DNA of 64,000 bases from Bog-473 sp963704355 (GCA_963704355.1 OY969891.1:3224001-3288000); one strand, 5' to 3'; shown: positions 1 to 10,083, counted from the stretch's first letter. A program made the numbers and translations. The notes: generated by a model not told the origin, from the sequence alone.

Positions 1-1262
<1,262 letters not shown>

Positions 1263-1286
1263 GCGGCGCTCTTCCTCCCGCCCCGC

Positions 1287-2456
1287 TCAGCGCGCCCCGG
1301 CGCCGGCGCCGGTGCTGGTGCCGGCCGGGCGGGCGGGATACGCGTGCATCAGGTCGCGAAAGGCGCCGAAGAGGTAGCGGGCGTCGTGCGGCCCGGGCGC
1401 GGCCTCCGGGTGGTACTGCACCGAGAACGCAGGCGTAGCGAGGGAGCGGAAGCCCTCGATCACCCCGTCGTTGAGGTTCACGTGCGTGGTCTCGGCGTCC
1501 GGGATGGAGCCCGCGACCACCGCGTAGTTGTGGTTCTGGCTCGTGATCTCGACGACGCCGGTGGCGAGGCGTTGGACGGGGTGGTTGGCGCCGTGGTGCC
1601 CGAAAGGCAACTTGTAGGTGGTGCCGCCGAGCGCCGTCGCCAAGATCTGGTGCCCGAGGCAGATGCCGAAGATGGGCACGCGCCCCACCAGGTCGGCCAC
1701 CGCCGCCGTCGGGCCGGGCAGGGCGGCAGGGTCGCCGGGACCGTTGGAGAGAAAGACGCCGTCGGGCTCCAGCGCCAGTACCTCGTCGGCCGTCGTGCTC
1801 GCGGGCACGACGGTCACGGGGCCCAGCGTGGTGAGCAGCCGCACCATCGTCGTCTTCACGCCGAAGTCGAAGGCCACGATGCGCAGGCCCTCCGCCGCGC
1901 CCGGGCCCGTCGCCGGGTACACGCTCGCCTCGGCCGCCGTCACCCCCGTCACCCCCGTCACCAGGTCCATGCCGTCGGTCCCCGCGGCCGACGCCGCGGC
2001 GGCGCGCAGCTCGGCCTCGGGTGCGGTGCCGAACGCGCAGGGTACGGCGCCGGCCATCCGCACGTGCCGGGCCAGCCGCCGCGTGTCGACACCGGTGAGC
2101 GCAGGGACGCCGTGGCGGCGCAGGAACGGTTCGAGGCCCTCGGTGGCGCGCCAGTTCGACGGCTCGCCCGCCAGGTCGCACACGACGACGCCGCGGCAGT
2201 AGGGCGCGTCGGCCTCGTCGTCGGTCGCATTGGTCCCGTAGTTGCCGATGTGCGTGCTGGTGAAGGAGATCACCTGCCCGGCGTAGGAGGGGTCGGTGAT
2301 GACCTCTTGGTAGCCGCTCATCGCGGTGTTGAACACGAGCTCGCCCGTGGCCACCGGCACCACCGCCCCGGCCGCTTCGCCGGCGAAGACGGCGCCGTCG
2401 GCCGTCACCAAGAGTGCGGCCGGCCGGTCCCCGTCGCGGGACGACGCGGCCGTCAC
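1287..2456 (-). CDS. carA: Carbamoyl-phosphate synthase small (glutaminase) subunit
   Basis: Class I glutamine amidotransferase subunit that delivers ammonia to CarB. It is 389 aa when started at GTG 2456, which overlaps the pyrC stop as GTGA. The CPSase small-chain domain is N-terminal (GELVFNTAMSGYQEVITDPSY). The amidotransferase domain carries the nucleophile elbow FGICLGHQ (Cys266) and a C-terminal HPEAAPGP carrying the catalytic His/Glu pair. Around residues 165-172 a 9-bp tandem repeat (1937-1961) adds VTGVTGVT, probably a linker expansion. The C-terminus ends in a Gly/Ala-rich tail. A longer reading frame upstream overlaps pyrC and is not needed. Confidence 0.96.
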   Translation of the reverse strand: MTAASSRDGDRPAALLVTADGAVFAGEAAGAVVPVATGELVFNTAMSGYQEVITDPSYAGQVISFTSTHIGNYGTNATDDEADAPYCRGVVVCDLAGEPSNWRATEGLEPFLRRHGVPALTGVDTRRLARHVRMAGAVPCAFGTAPEAELRAAAASAAGTDGMDLVTGVTGVTAAEASVYPATGPGAAEGLRIVAFDFGVKTTMVRLLTTLGPVTVVPASTTADEVLALEPDGVFLSNGPGDPAALPGPTAAVADLVGRVPIFGICLGHQILATALGGTTYKLPFGHHGANHPVQRLATGVVEITSQNHNYAVVAGSIPDAETTHVNLNDGVIEGFRSLATPAFSVQYHPEAAPGPHDARYLFGAFRDLMHAYPARPAGTSTGAGAGAR

Positions 2457-3775
2457 CGCTGCGCCACGCCGTCGATCACGACCGGCTCCCCCCGCAGCAC
2501 CGTGTGACGGACCGCCCCGCCGAAGGTGCGACCGGCGTAGGGCGTGTTGCGACTCCGGCTGGCCAGCCGCCCCGGTTCCACCACCGTCAGCGCGGCGGGG
2601 TCGTAGACGCACAGGTTGGCCACCGCACCAATCTCGACCGGACCGCCCTGCGCGCTGTGTCCCGCCCGGCGCGGGTCCGTCGCCGTGAGCTTGGCGATGG
2701 CGGCCGGCTGTGTGCTCAACAACGCGAACATCGCCTCGGGCCCCAGATGCGGCGACAGCACCTCCCACGCGATCGGCAGTGCCGTCTGCAGCCCGAGCAT
2801 GCCGGGCGGGGCGGTGTCGAAGGGGACGTCCTTGGCCTCGGGGGCGTGGGGCGCGTGGTCGGTGGCCACGGCGTCGATGGTGCCGTCGCACAGCCCGGCC
2901 ACGACGGCGGCGACGTCCTCGTCCGTGCGCAGCGGCGGGTTCACCTTGAACACCGGGTCGTAGCCCGCCACCGCGGCGTGGGTGAGGAGCATGTGGTGCG
3001 GTGCCGCCTCGGCCGTGACGGGGAGCCCCTCCGCCTTGGCCCGGCGGACCAACTCGACCGAGCCGGCGGTCGACAGGTGCAGGAAGTGGACCGGCGCGCC
3101 GGTCAAGCGGACGAGCGCGACGTCCCGCGCCACCATCGCCTCCTCGGCCGCTGCCGGCACGCCCGGGAGGCCCAGGCGGCTCGACCAGGAGCCCTCGTGC
3201 ATGGCGCCGGCGGCGGCGAGGCAGGCGTCCTCGCAGTGCTGGGCCAGGGTCACCCCGAGCCCCTTGGCGTAGTCGAGGGCGCGGCGCATGAGCGCGCCGT
3301 CCTGCACGCCCGCGCCGTCGTCGGTGAAGAGCGTCACGCCCAGAGCGGCCAGCTCGCCGATCGGCGCCAGCGCGGCGCCGGCGCGGTCCACCGTGATGGC
3401 GCCCGCCACGGCGACCTCGGCGGCGCAGCCCGTGGCGAGCGCGAGGACCTCGCGCGCCACGCCCGCCGAGTCGATCGGGGGCTCGGTGTTGGGCATGGCG
3501 ACGACGCAGGTGTAGCCACCCAGCGCCGCCGCCCGCGCGCCGGTCTCGACGGTCTCGGCCTCCTCGCGTCCCGGCTGGCGCAGGTGCGTGTGCAGGTCGA
3601 CCAGTCCCGGGCCCACGAGGCAACCGGCGGCATCGAGCACGACCGCCTTCCTGGGCGGCTCGATGGACTCGGCCAGGCCCACGACCGCCTCGCCGCGCAC
3701 GGCCACGTCAAGGCGTGCCAGGCCCTCGGGGCCGACCACGGTCCCGCCCCGGATGACGAGGGAGGCGTCAGGCAA
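2453..3775 (-). CDS. pyrC: Dihydroorotase
   Basis: Type I dihydroorotase, interconverting N-carbamoyl-aspartate and dihydroorotate in pyrimidine synthesis. It is 440 aa, the usual length. The metal-binding motif DLHTHLRQPG lies at residues 60-69. Later motifs TAEAAPHHMLLT and AVATDHAPHAPEAK are typical of the amidohydrolase barrel, including the catalytic Asp of TDHAPH. The start is TTG at 3775, overlapping the pyrB stop by 8 nt; its own stop overlaps the carA GTG. Translational coupling within the operon is likely. Confidence 0.96.
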   Translation of the reverse strand: MPDASLVIRGGTVVGPEGLARLDVAVRGEAVVGLAESIEPPRKAVVLDAAGCLVGPGLVDLHTHLRQPGREEAETVETGARAAALGGYTCVVAMPNTEPPIDSAGVAREVLALATGCAAEVAVAGAITVDRAGAALAPIGELAALGVTLFTDDGAGVQDGALMRRALDYAKGLGVTLAQHCEDACLAAAGAMHEGSWSSRLGLPGVPAAAEEAMVARDVALVRLTGAPVHFLHLSTAGSVELVRRAKAEGLPVTAEAAPHHMLLTHAAVAGYDPVFKVNPPLRTDEDVAAVVAGLCDGTIDAVATDHAPHAPEAKDVPFDTAPPGMLGLQTALPIAWEVLSPHLGPEAMFALLSTQPAAIAKLTATDPRRAGHSAQGGPVEIGAVANLCVYDPAALTVVEPGRLASRSRNTPYAGRTFGGAVRHTVLRGEPVVIDGVAQR

Positions 3776-4775
3776 CGGCGGGCACCTCCGCGGCGCCCGG
3801 GCGCTCGCTGCCGAGCAGCATGAACAGGATCGCCATGCGCACCGCCACGCCGTTCGCCACCTGCTGGGTCACGACGGTGCGAGGCAGGTCGGCCACGTCC
3901 GAGGCGATCTCGACGCCGCGCACCATGGGGCCGGGGTGGGTGACGATGGCGTCGTCGCGCAGGCGCTCGACCCGGCGGGCCGTGAGACCCCAGCCCGCGG
4001 TGTACTCGCGCAGGCTGGGGACGAACGACCCGCTCCCCCGCTCGGCTTGGAGGCGCAGGAGCGAGACCACGTCCGCGTCGCCCAGCGCGTCGTCGAAGTC
4101 CGTGGCCACGTCGACCGGCCACCCCTCGAGCGACGGCGGGAGCAGGCTGCCGGGGGCGGCCAGAGTGACCCTCGCCCCGAGGGCGCTGTAGGCCAGCACC
4201 TCCGACCGCGCCACCCGGCTGTGGTGCACGTCGCCCACGATGAGGACGCGCAGCCCGTCGAAGCAGGCGGTGCCCAGCTCCTCGGGCGCAGCGCCCTTGC
4301 GCTCCGCCAGGACCTGGCGCACGGTGAAGCAGTCCAGCAGCGCCTGCGTGGGGTGTTCGTGCCAGCCGTCGCCCGCGTTGACGACGTGCGCGCGCTCCAC
4401 CCAGCGCGCCACCTGGTGCGGCGCGCCGGCCGAGGAATGGCGGATGATGACGGCGTCGATCCCCATGGCCTCGACCGTCTCGACCGTGTCGCGCAGGCTC
4501 TCGCCCTTCTTGACCGACGAGCTGGCGACGGCGAGCGAGAGCACGTCGGCCGACAGCCGCTTGGCCGCGGTCTCGAACGACAACCGGGTGCGCGTGGACT
4601 CCTCGAAGAACAGGGTCGCGACGACCTTGCCGCGCAGCGTGGGGACCTTGGGGACCGAACGCCGCTCCACCTCGGCGAAGGCCTCGGCAACCCGCAAGAC
4701 CTCGCCGATGCCCGCCGCGCCGCCGAGGTCGGCGACCGAGAGCAGGTGGCGACCCTTGATGTTCGGACCGCTCAC
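3768..4775 (-). CDS. pyrB: Aspartate carbamoyltransferase catalytic subunit
   Basis: Transfers carbamoyl from carbamoyl phosphate to aspartate, the committed step of pyrimidine synthesis. It is 335 aa. The carbamoyl-phosphate motif FFEESTRTRLSFE is at residues 56-68, HPTQALLD at 141-148 and HPGPMVRG at 280-287. The GTG start at 4775 overlaps the pyrR stop (GTGA). No pyrI regulatory subunit is present, as expected for Gram-positive lineages where PyrR controls the operon. Confidence 0.97.
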   Translation of the reverse strand: MSGPNIKGRHLLSVADLGGAAGIGEVLRVAEAFAEVERRSVPKVPTLRGKVVATLFFEESTRTRLSFETAAKRLSADVLSLAVASSSVKKGESLRDTVETVEAMGIDAVIIRHSSAGAPHQVARWVERAHVVNAGDGWHEHPTQALLDCFTVRQVLAERKGAAPEELGTACFDGLRVLIVGDVHHSRVARSEVLAYSALGARVTLAAPGSLLPPSLEGWPVDVATDFDDALGDADVVSLLRLQAERGSGSFVPSLREYTAGWGLTARRVERLRDDAIVTHPGPMVRGVEIASDVADLPRTVVTQQVANGVAVRMAILFMLLGSERPGAAEVPAVA

Positions 4776-5344
4776 CTGTCCTCCAGGGTCCCGATCCAGA
4801 CGCCGTCCTCGCCCACGTCGACCATCTCCTCCCGGCGGGTCGGGAGGTTCTTGCCGACGTAGTCGGGGCGGATGGGCAGCTCGCGGTGACCGCGGTCGAC
4901 CATGACGGCGAGCTGGATCGCCTTGGCCCGGCCGAAGTCGCTGAGCGCATTGAGGGCGGCGCGGATGGTCCGCCCGGTGAAGAAGACGTCGTCGACCAGC
5001 ACCACGATGCGGCCGGCGAGGTCGCAGGGGATCTGGGTGATTGCCTCGGGCAAGACGGGGCGCAGGCCGATGTCGTCGCGGTAGAAGGCGACGTCGAGCG
5101 AGCCGACGTCGAGCTCGTCGACGCTCTCGACCCGGCGCAGGATCTCGGCCATCTTGGTGACGAGCGGCACACCGCCCGTCTGGAGCCCGATGAGGACGAC
5201 GTCCTCGACGCCCCCGTTGCGCTCGATGATCTCGTGCGACATCCGGGTCAGCGCACGCTGCACGTCGGCGGAAGTGAGGACCTGGGAGTGGGCCACGAAC
5301 ACGCCCCCGTGGGGTCGCGTGTGACTGCGCTCGCGTTCGGCCAC
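4772..5344 (-). CDS. pyrR: PyrR bifunctional pyr-operon regulator / uracil phosphoribosyltransferase
   Basis: UMP/UTP-responsive RNA-binding attenuator or repressor of pyr genes with weak uracil phosphoribosyltransferase activity. It is 190 aa with the PRPP loop VVLVDDVFFTGRT at residues 114-126. The start is GTG at 5344, chosen because AGGAGG (5354-5349) sits 4 nt before it. It is the first gene of the pyr operon, and a PyrR-binding-loop candidate ends one base before this ribosome-binding site, so it probably controls its own translation and that of the coupled genes. Confidence 0.96.
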   Translation of the reverse strand: MAERERSHTRPHGGVFVAHSQVLTSADVQRALTRMSHEIIERNGGVEDVVLIGLQTGGVPLVTKMAEILRRVESVDELDVGSLDVAFYRDDIGLRPVLPEAITQIPCDLAGRIVVLVDDVFFTGRTIRAALNALSDFGRAKAIQLAVMVDRGHRELPIRPDYVGKNLPTRREEMVDVGEDGVWIGTLEDR

Positions 5345-5355
5345 TACTCCTCCTG

Positions 5356-5386
5356 CCGTATGGGCCTCACGGGACCCACTTCACGG
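5356..5386 (-). promoter_or_regulatory. Candidate PyrR-binding loop in the pyrR 5' leader
   Basis: Read on the minus strand, the RNA holds GUCCCGUGAGGCC, matching the PyrR-binding core (RUCCNGNGAGGY). It folds as lower stem CCGU/ACGG (5386-5383 with 5359-5356), an internal purine bulge GAA, upper stem GGG-U-CC / GG-CCC with a bulged U, and loop CGUGA. The hairpin ends immediately before the AGGAGG of pyrR, so PyrR-UMP bound here could block ribosome access, the translational mode described for mycobacterial PyrR. A possible -10 TAGAGT lies at 5402-5397. The fold is hand-derived. Confidence 0.7.
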
Positions 5387-5435
5387 TCAGACCAAGACTC
5401 TAGCGCGGCGGCGCCGGGCTCCGAGAGGCCTCTCC

Positions 5436-7088
5436 TCAGAGGTCCTTGTACATGGCCTCCACCATCTGCGCCTGCTCGTTCGTGACGGTGAGGACCTCCG
5501 AAGGGTTGGTGAGCGGCACGTTGTCCACGGCGATCATGAACGTGACATGCCGCCCGGATTTGGTGTCGAGGTAGCCGGCCAGGCTGTTGCCCAGCAGCAC
5601 GACCTGGTTCGCGGCCGAGCCGAGCGCGCGGTTGCCCGTCTTCACCTCGGCATGCCCGGCCACGTGCGCCTTGGAGAGGACGTCAGCCAGGGTTCCGTTC
5701 CGGCCCAGGACCGGGAGGGCGTCGCGCAAGGTCGGGCCGTAGCTGGTGGACGCGGCGAGCCGCAGGAACGACGCCATTGCGGCGACGGTGGTCCGCCCCT
5801 GGTCCGAGCTGCCGGCTCCGTCTTGCAGGAAGACGTCTCGGGACGGAACCCCGAGTCCCTTGATGGTGTCCGTCTCGGCCACCAGTCCCTCTTCGCAATT
5901 GGTGCTGCCCATCTTGACCGCGGCGAGGCAGGTCAGAAGGTCGGCGCCCCGGTTGTAGCTGACCTTCAAGATCAGGTTGACGAACTGCGACAGCGGCAGG
6001 GACACGTAGTCGCCGACCATCTGGTCCGCCGGGTAGGGGGTCCCGAGTTTCGGGAGCTCGGACGTCGGGTTGGGCCCTCCGGGGGATGCGCTCACCGTCA
6101 CGCCGGCCTGCTGCAACGCCGCGATGAACGCGGACCGGGCGAAGGCGGCGGGGTCGTCGACCTGGTACACCGCCAGAGTCGGGCTACTGCCGGCGGCGAC
6201 GCTTCCGGTCACGGTCAGGGTGCCCTGTGGGTTCTCGACGATCTGGAGGGGGGTCGTGGCCGTGCTCGGGCTCACCGTCGTCACCTGGCTGGCGTACGTG
6301 TACGCCGCGGTCATGGGCCGCCAGCTCACCGAAGCCGGCTGGCCCGCCGCGCCGGGGGTCACCAAGGCGTCGACGAGGTTCTCGTTGAACCAGATCGGAG
6401 AGATGTTGCCGTCCGGGAAGCCGTTGTAGGGGGTGAAGAGGCGGTCGTCGACCACGACATCGTTCATGTGGGTGATGCCCGCCGCCCGCACCTTGGCCGC
6501 GATCTGGTCCAGCCCGGCGAAGGGGTTTCCGGGCGGCTCGACCGCATGCGCGATGCCGATGTTGGCGTAGCTCTGGTCGAGGTCTGGCGTGTTCTCGTAG
6601 TACATCGTCCCGTCCGGCTGGTCGCGCAGGCCCAGGCTCAGGTCCCCCGAACCCACCAGCACCAGGTTGTCGCCCTGGCGGTAGACCGGCGTGGTGAAGC
6701 GGTGGTTCGGGCCGTAGAGGCGCAGCGCGGTGGCGGCCGCATAGATCTTCATGGTCGATCCCGGGTCGAACATGCTGTCCTGGTCCTGCGATGCGAGGTC
6801 CTGGCCGCTCTGCTGATCGAGGACCTCGTACCCCCACGTCGAGTCCGAGTAGCGGGACTGGTTCTCGATGGCGGCCAGCGCGGCCGTCAGGTCCTGCGGG
6901 CCCCGGGCCGCCGACTATCCGGACGCCCCCGCCACCGACGGCGACGGGAGGGTGACCGCCACCAACGTGCTGGCGACGACCAACAGCGCGACCAATCGTG
7001 CGCTCCCGGCGGCTCGAGACCGCCACGCCCCGCGCCGTGATCGTTTCCCACTGCGTGCCGGCATTCGGTAGCGGTCAGCGTGTTGCAC
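5436..7088 (-). pseudogene. dacB: D-alanyl-D-alanine carboxypeptidase/endopeptidase (PBP4, peptidase S13) interrupted by an in-frame amber codon
   Basis: Secreted low-molecular-weight penicillin-binding protein that trims peptidoglycan. The catalytic part is intact: SxxK as STMK, SxN as SYN in VSYNRGADLL, and KTG in VKTGNRALGSA. In the same frame upstream lies a signal peptide (RLVALLVVASTLVAV), starting best at GTG 7088 behind GGGGAG. Between them is a TAG at 6917-6915, and the frame continues directly with a normal PBP4 N-terminus (QDLTAALAAIENQSRYS). Without readthrough, the only long product would start at ATG 6773, 6 codons before STMK, lacking export signal and fold. Either a real nonsense mutation or a one-base sequence error. 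Confidence 0.75.
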
Positions 7089-7312
7089 GTGGCACTCCCC
7101 CCGGATGTACACCCTCGAAACATGCCGGTGCCCCTCGGAGGCAGCACCAGCGACGCGCACGTTCTAGGAACACGAACGATGCGCCTGACGCCAATGAGGT
7201 CCAGCATAATTCCAGGGTCTGCCGGATGCTCGGCGCCCCAGGGGCGACCGGGACACCCGGGACCCGAAGAGCTGGCCCGAGCAGTGTGCCTGTGGCCCGC
7301 GGGCGCGTGCGT

Positions 7313-7723
7313 TCAGGGCGCAGGCGGCCGCAGATCCGCGGCGATCGTGGACAGGATCCCGTTGACGAACCCGCCGGACTCGTCGGTCGAGTACTCCTTG
7401 GCCAGCTCGACCGCCTCGTCGATCACGACCGCGACTGGGGGGCCCGACGGATCGAGGAGCTCGGCCACCCCCAGGCGCAGCAGGAGGCGGTCGATCACCG
7501 CCATGCGCTCGAGCGGCCAGGACACCGAGGCGGCGGCGATGCGCCGGTCGGCGTCGGCGCGCGTCGCGACGACCTGCCCGAGGAGCTCGCGCACGTAGGA
7601 GTCGGGCGGCACCGGGAGCGCGTCGACGACCTCGAGCGGTCCCTCGCCCTTCAACTCGGCCTCGTAGAGGAGGGAGAGCGCCCGCTCGCGCTGCTGGTGG
7701 CGGGGGGCCGCGTCGGAGCTCAC
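7313..7723 (-). CDS. nusB: Transcription antitermination factor NusB
   Basis: NusB binds boxA RNA with NusE and supports rRNA antitermination. It is 136 aa, all-helical, with typical motifs RERALSLLYEAE, ERMAVIDRLLLRLGVAELL and VVIDEAVELAKEYSTDESGGFVNGIL. The start is GTG 7723; no strong Shine-Dalgarno is seen. It closes the aroC-aroK-aroB-aroQ-pepP-efp-nusB series, an order common in actinobacteria. The 128-bp gap to efp contains a short tandem repeat. Confidence 0.95.
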   Translation of the reverse strand: MSSDAAPRHQQRERALSLLYEAELKGEGPLEVVDALPVPPDSYVRELLGQVVATRADADRRIAAASVSWPLERMAVIDRLLLRLGVAELLDPSGPPVAVVIDEAVELAKEYSTDESGGFVNGILSTIAADLRPPAP

Positions 7724-7726
7724 AGC

Positions 7727-7804
7727 GAGTGGGGGGTCACGACTGGTGGTGGGGGGTCACGACGGGTAGTGGGGGTCACGACGGGTGCTGGGGGCGGTCA
7801 CGAC
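7727..7804. repeat. Degenerate ~20-bp tandem repeat between efp and nusB
   Basis: Four copies of a G-rich unit ending in GTCACGAC, at 7736-7743, 7756-7763, 7775-7782 and 7797-7804 (spacings 20, 19 and 22 bp). On the plus strand each copy is preceded by a run of five or six G. It occupies the leader region of nusB on the minus strand. Function unknown; it could be a protein-binding array, a G-quadruplex-prone stretch or replication slippage. Confidence 0.7.
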
Positions 7805-7843
7805 GGACGCCTCGGACGGGGGTCCGGCGGACAGGAGAGGCAG

Positions 7844-7861
7844 CCGGGCCGTCAGGCCCGG
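7844..7861 (-). terminator. Hairpin spanning the efp stop codon
   Basis: Perfect 7-bp inverted repeat CCGGGCC/GGCCCGG with a 4-nt loop; the efp stop codon (7854-7852) lies in the loop. There is no U tract, so this is at most a weak or factor-dependent terminator or an mRNA end-protecting structure between efp and nusB. Confidence 0.3.
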
Positions 7862-8412
7862 GTCAGGTACTCGCCTGAGCGGGTGTCGACCTTGATCACG
7901 TCGCCGGTGTTCACGAAGAGCGGCACCTGGACCACCAGGCCGGTCTGGAGGGTGGCCGACTTGCGGGCGCCCGAGACGCGGTCGCCCTGGATGCCAGGCT
8001 CGGTCTCGGTCACCGTCAGCTCGACGGCCGCCGGCAGGTCCACGCCGACGATCTCGCCGTTGTACATCTGCAGGTTGGCCGCGTCGCTTTCCTTCAGGTA
8101 ATTCGGCGCCTCGCCGAGCGAGTCGGGCGACGCCGTCATCTGCTCGTAGGTCGTGGTGTCCATGAACACGTAGTCGGCGCCGTCGCGGTAGAGGAACTGC
8201 ATGTCACGCTTCTCGATGATCGCCTGCTCGAGCTTCTCGTCCGCCCGGTAGGTGCGCTCGATCACCGCGCCGCTGCGGACGTTCTTGAGCTTGGTGCGAA
8301 CGAACGCACCACCCTTGCCCGGCTTGACGTGCTGGAACTCGACGACGCTGAACAGGCCCTCGGGGAGGTCCAGGCTCATGCCGTTCTTCAGGTCATTGGT
8401 CGAGACTGCCAT
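7852..8412 (-). CDS. efp: Translation elongation factor P
   Basis: EF-P relieves ribosome stalling at polyproline stretches. It is 186 aa in three domains, with the modifiable loop lysine in PGKGGAF (Lys33). No modification enzyme is encoded in the window. Polyproline substrates exist nearby: the TPP-repeat tail of AroK and an eight-proline run near the start of the flavin reductase-like protein. The ATG start at 8412 overlaps the end of pepP by 20 nt. Confidence 0.97.
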   Translation of the reverse strand: MAVSTNDLKNGMSLDLPEGLFSVVEFQHVKPGKGGAFVRTKLKNVRSGAVIERTYRADEKLEQAIIEKRDMQFLYRDGADYVFMDTTTYEQMTASPDSLGEAPNYLKESDAANLQMYNGEIVGVDLPAAVELTVTETEPGIQGDRVSGARKSATLQTGLVVQVPLFVNTGDVIKVDTRSGEYLTRA

Positions 8413-9574
8413 GAATGTCCTTCGTAAATCGAGTGAGGGCGCGGGCGCCGTCTTGTGTCACGACGAGTGTGTCCTCGACACGGACGCCGCCGTGCCCGGG
8501 AACATAGACACCGGGCTCTACGGTGACGACGAAGCCGGGGGCGAGGATAGCAGTGCCGAGCTGGGAGACCGTCGGGGCCTCGTGGATATCGAGCCCGACG
8601 CCGTGCCCCGTGCCGTGCTCGAAGCGCTCGGCCCAGCCCGCCTCGCGGATGATGTCGCGGCAGACATCGTCCACCTCCTTCACGCTGATGCCGGGCCGCA
8701 CCGCGTCCGCGCCGGCGGCCTGCGAGGTGCGGACCACCTCGAAGATGCGGGCCAGCTCGCCCTCGGGGTCGGCGTCGACGCAGAAGGTGCGGGTCATGTC
8801 AGAGCGGTACCCCTCGAAGGTGGCGCCGAAGTCGACTACGACCGGGTCGCCGTGGTTGATGAGGCGGTCGCCCGGGTGATGGTGCGGCATGGCCGAGTTC
8901 TCCCCGGCGGCGACGATCGTCTCGAAGGCGGTGCTCTCGGCGCCGTGGCGGCGCATGGCCGTATCGAGCTCGAGGGCGAAGTACTCCTCAGTCACGCCCT
9001 GCCCCATGAGCGGCAGGGTGTCGAAGAGGGCGGCGTCGGCGATGGCGGCCGCCCGTTCCATGCGGGCGATCTCCGCCTCGTCCTTGCGCTCGCGCAGGGC
9101 CTCGACGGCATTGGAGGTTGGCACCAGGCGGTCAGCGTCGAGCAGGTCGGCCCAGGCGCGCTGGCCGCTCCAGCTGACGTTGTCGGCCTCCAGGCCGATG
9201 CGGGCGATGTTGGGCTCGAGGAGCTTCTGGGCTGCCTTGCGCTGCTCGGCCACCGGCCCGATGAGGATCTCCACCTGGGGCGAGGCGCCCGCCTTTTCGA
9301 CCTGCTCGGCCGACTGCGTCCGGTAGCGCCCGTCGGTGGTGAGCAGCGCGGCCTTGCGGGTCACGGTCAGCACGCCTGCCGAGCCGGCGAATCCGGTCAG
9401 GTAGCGGACGTTGGCGAGGGTGGTGACGACGAGCGCGTCGATCTTGTGCTCTTCGAAGGCGGTGCGCAGCCGGTCGAGGCGGCCGGTCACCGTGATGGGT
9501 GGCAGCGGGGTGAGGGCCGGGGCGTAGGGGTTGGCCTGGTTTGTGGCCTGGCCGGCCCGGGCGGTCGTGGTCAT
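8393..9574 (-). CDS. M24 family Xaa-Pro aminopeptidase
   Basis: Metallopeptidase that removes N-terminal residues preceding proline. It is 393 aa with a creatinase-like N-terminal domain and a pita-bread C-terminal domain. All five metal ligands are visible: Asp248 and Asp259 (VVDFGATFEGYRSDMTR), His324 (GTGHGVGLDIHE), Glu353 (VTVEPGVY) and Glu367 (VRVEDT). The start ATG 9574 overlaps the aroQ stop (ATGA). It sits between aroQ and efp, as pepQ/pepP does in many actinobacteria. Confidence 0.95.
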   Translation of the reverse strand: MTTTARAGQATNQANPYAPALTPLPPITVTGRLDRLRTAFEEHKIDALVVTTLANVRYLTGFAGSAGVLTVTRKAALLTTDGRYRTQSAEQVEKAGASPQVEILIGPVAEQRKAAQKLLEPNIARIGLEADNVSWSGQRAWADLLDADRLVPTSNAVEALRERKDEAEIARMERAAAIADAALFDTLPLMGQGVTEEYFALELDTAMRRHGAESTAFETIVAAGENSAMPHHHPGDRLINHGDPVVVDFGATFEGYRSDMTRTFCVDADPEGELARIFEVVRTSQAAGADAVRPGISVKEVDDVCRDIIREAGWAERFEHGTGHGVGLDIHEAPTVSQLGTAILAPGFVVTVEPGVYVPGHGGVRVEDTLVVTQDGARALTRFTKDIHGSLDQ

Positions 9575-10083
9575 GGCTTGGCTCCCTTCAGCAAGGCGGC
9601 GACGGCATCGACGGCGAGCTCGTACCCGAGGCCGCCGAACCCCGCAACGACCCCGTCGGCCACCGGCGCGAGCACCGAGGTGTGGCGGAACGGCTCGCGG
9701 GCGGCCGGGTTCGAGAGGTGCAGCTCGACCACCGGCCCCTCGAAGGCGGCGACGGCATCGTGCAGCGACCACGAGGTGTGGCTGAGCGCGCCGGCGTTGA
9801 TCACGAGCGCATCCGCCGTCTCGCGGGCGGCGTGCACCGCGTCGATCAGCTCCCCCTCGTGGTTCGACTGGACGTGGCGCAGCTCGAGGCCGTGGCGCCC
9901 GGCGGTGGCCTCGGCGCGCTTCACGTGGTCGGCCAGCGTCTCAGTGCCGTAGATGTCCGGCTCGCGCTCGCCCAGCAGGTTCAGGTTGGGGCCCGAGAGG
10001 AGCAGGACGAGGCCAGCGATCTGATCCTGGCCCTGATCCTCGCTCTGGGCCTGGCTCGGGCTCGGGCTCGGGCTCGGGCTCAT
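9571..10083 (-). CDS. aroQ: 3-dehydroquinate dehydratase, type II
   Basis: Dehydrates 3-dehydroquinate to 3-dehydroshikimate. It is 170 aa, about 20 longer than usual because of an N-terminal (Ser-Pro)n/Gln-rich extension encoded by a GGCTCG repeat at 10053-10081. The core motifs are SGPNLNLLG (30-38), the active-site Tyr45, NAGALSHTS (96-104) and the catalytic His122 in ELHLSN. The ATG at 10083 overlaps the aroB stop. A start inside the extension is possible but no better codon is seen. Confidence 0.95.
   Translation of the reverse strand: MSPSPSPSPSQAQSEDQGQDQIAGLVLLLSGPNLNLLGEREPDIYGTETLADHVKRAEATAGRHGLELRHVQSNHEGELIDAVHAARETADALVINAGALSHTSWSLHDAVAAFEGPVVELHLSNPAAREPFRHTSVLAPVADGVVAGFGGLGYELAVDAVAALLKGAKP

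Noticed and set aside
1287..3623. 778-codon minus-strand frame ending with CarA, as if a fusion
   Set aside because: Only the part from GTG 2456 looks like CarA; the rest is pyrC in the wrong frame. pyrC stop and carA GTG overlap normally.
5423..5434. GAGAGGCCTCTC perfect palindrome after the PBP4 stop
   Set aside because: No loop and no U tract; chance or a weak operator. The nearby PyrR loop explains the pyr leader better.
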